DNA from: an uncultured Collinsella sp. | Lineage (GTDB): Bacteria; Actinomycetota; Coriobacteriia; Coriobacteriales; Coriobacteriaceae | Direction: 5' to 3' | NCBI GenBank assembly: GCA_900542175.1 | Contig: UQNC01000022.1 | Coordinates: 1-32,299 of the forward strand | DNA length: 32,299 bases | Part shown: positions 32,245-32,299 of the stretch, one piece after another | Layout of the letters: the number at the start of each line of letters is the position of its first letter | How positions within the stretch are numbered: position 1 is the first letter of the stretch | Notes under the pieces: model-generated | What the model was told of the DNA's origin: nothing | The model's database searches: none | The model's input: only the letters and a program-made list of their open reading frames with translations | Program-made: the position numbers and the translations under genes

Positions 32245-32299
32245 TGAACTGCGCCCCAATTCTTGGACGGGCTAATAAGCGGCCTACGCCGCACATAGG
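32245..32299. mobile_element. End of an IS3-type element running off the window
   Basis: From 32245 the sequence TGAACTGCGCCCCAATTCTT and the following GGAC look like the terminal inverted repeat of IS3-family elements, which often begin TGAACTG with a CCAA-TTT-GGAC core. The interior lies beyond the right edge. Only the terminus is visible, so the family call is tentative. Confidence 0.45.

Overview
The window most likely comes from a gut actinobacterium of the Coriobacteriia, probably Collinsella. This is inferred from protein character (for example the Coriobacteria-like ribosomal proteins), high GC, and a mix of actinobacterial ribosomal genes with Firmicutes-like PTS and fatty-acid genes. 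It is not proven here. Almost every gene lies on the minus strand; only birA at the right end, and a few IS or gene remnants, are on the plus strand.

Layout, left to right. (1) 1-420: a short tandem array of palindromic repeats followed by a plus-strand terminator, with no protein gene. (2) 482-2311: a two-gene operon of a Gfo/Idh/MocA oxidoreductase and a DeoR-family regulator, preceded by a 10-bp-phased CGCA array. (3) 2500-3270: repeat-rich debris, including the 5' end of an IS200-type element fused to a DegV-like 3' fragment. (4) 3297-10792: a sugar locus with a LevR-like regulator, a complete mannose/fructose-class PTS (IIB, IIC, IID, IIA), a GH172 (DUF2961) enzyme and a ROK fructokinase-like protein. 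Together these suggest uptake and intracellular breakdown of a fructose-containing oligosaccharide. (5) 10930-12560: a decayed nucleosidase, a truncated IS3-type transposase and about 770 bp without a recognisable gene. (6) 12562-18350: ribosomal genes rplC-rplD-rplW-rplB-rpsS-rplV-rpsC-rplP-rpmC-rpsQ-rplN-rplX. rpsJ is absent upstream, and a strong terminator follows rplX, so the usual S10/spc cluster is cut at both ends. (7) 18600-22000: a 177-bp inverted repeat, a histidine phosphatase, a CDF metal exporter and an orphan PTS IIC gene bracketed by two related small palindromes. (8) 22037-31211: a complete type II fatty-acid operon, fabH-acpP-fabK-fabD-fabG-fabF-accB-fabZ-accC-accDA, in the order typical of streptococci and lactobacilli, with accD and accA fused. 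(9) 31388-32164: divergent birA, the ligase that biotinylates AccB, sharing with fabH an intergenic region that carries two copies of a palindromic operator-like motif. An IS3-type end starts at the right edge.

The least explained signals are the three-unit palindrome array at 120-337, the sigma-54-type regulator whose AAA+ domain has lost GAFTGA and Walker B, the shared 26-bp element in front of rplC and rplB, and the twin operators between fabH and birA.
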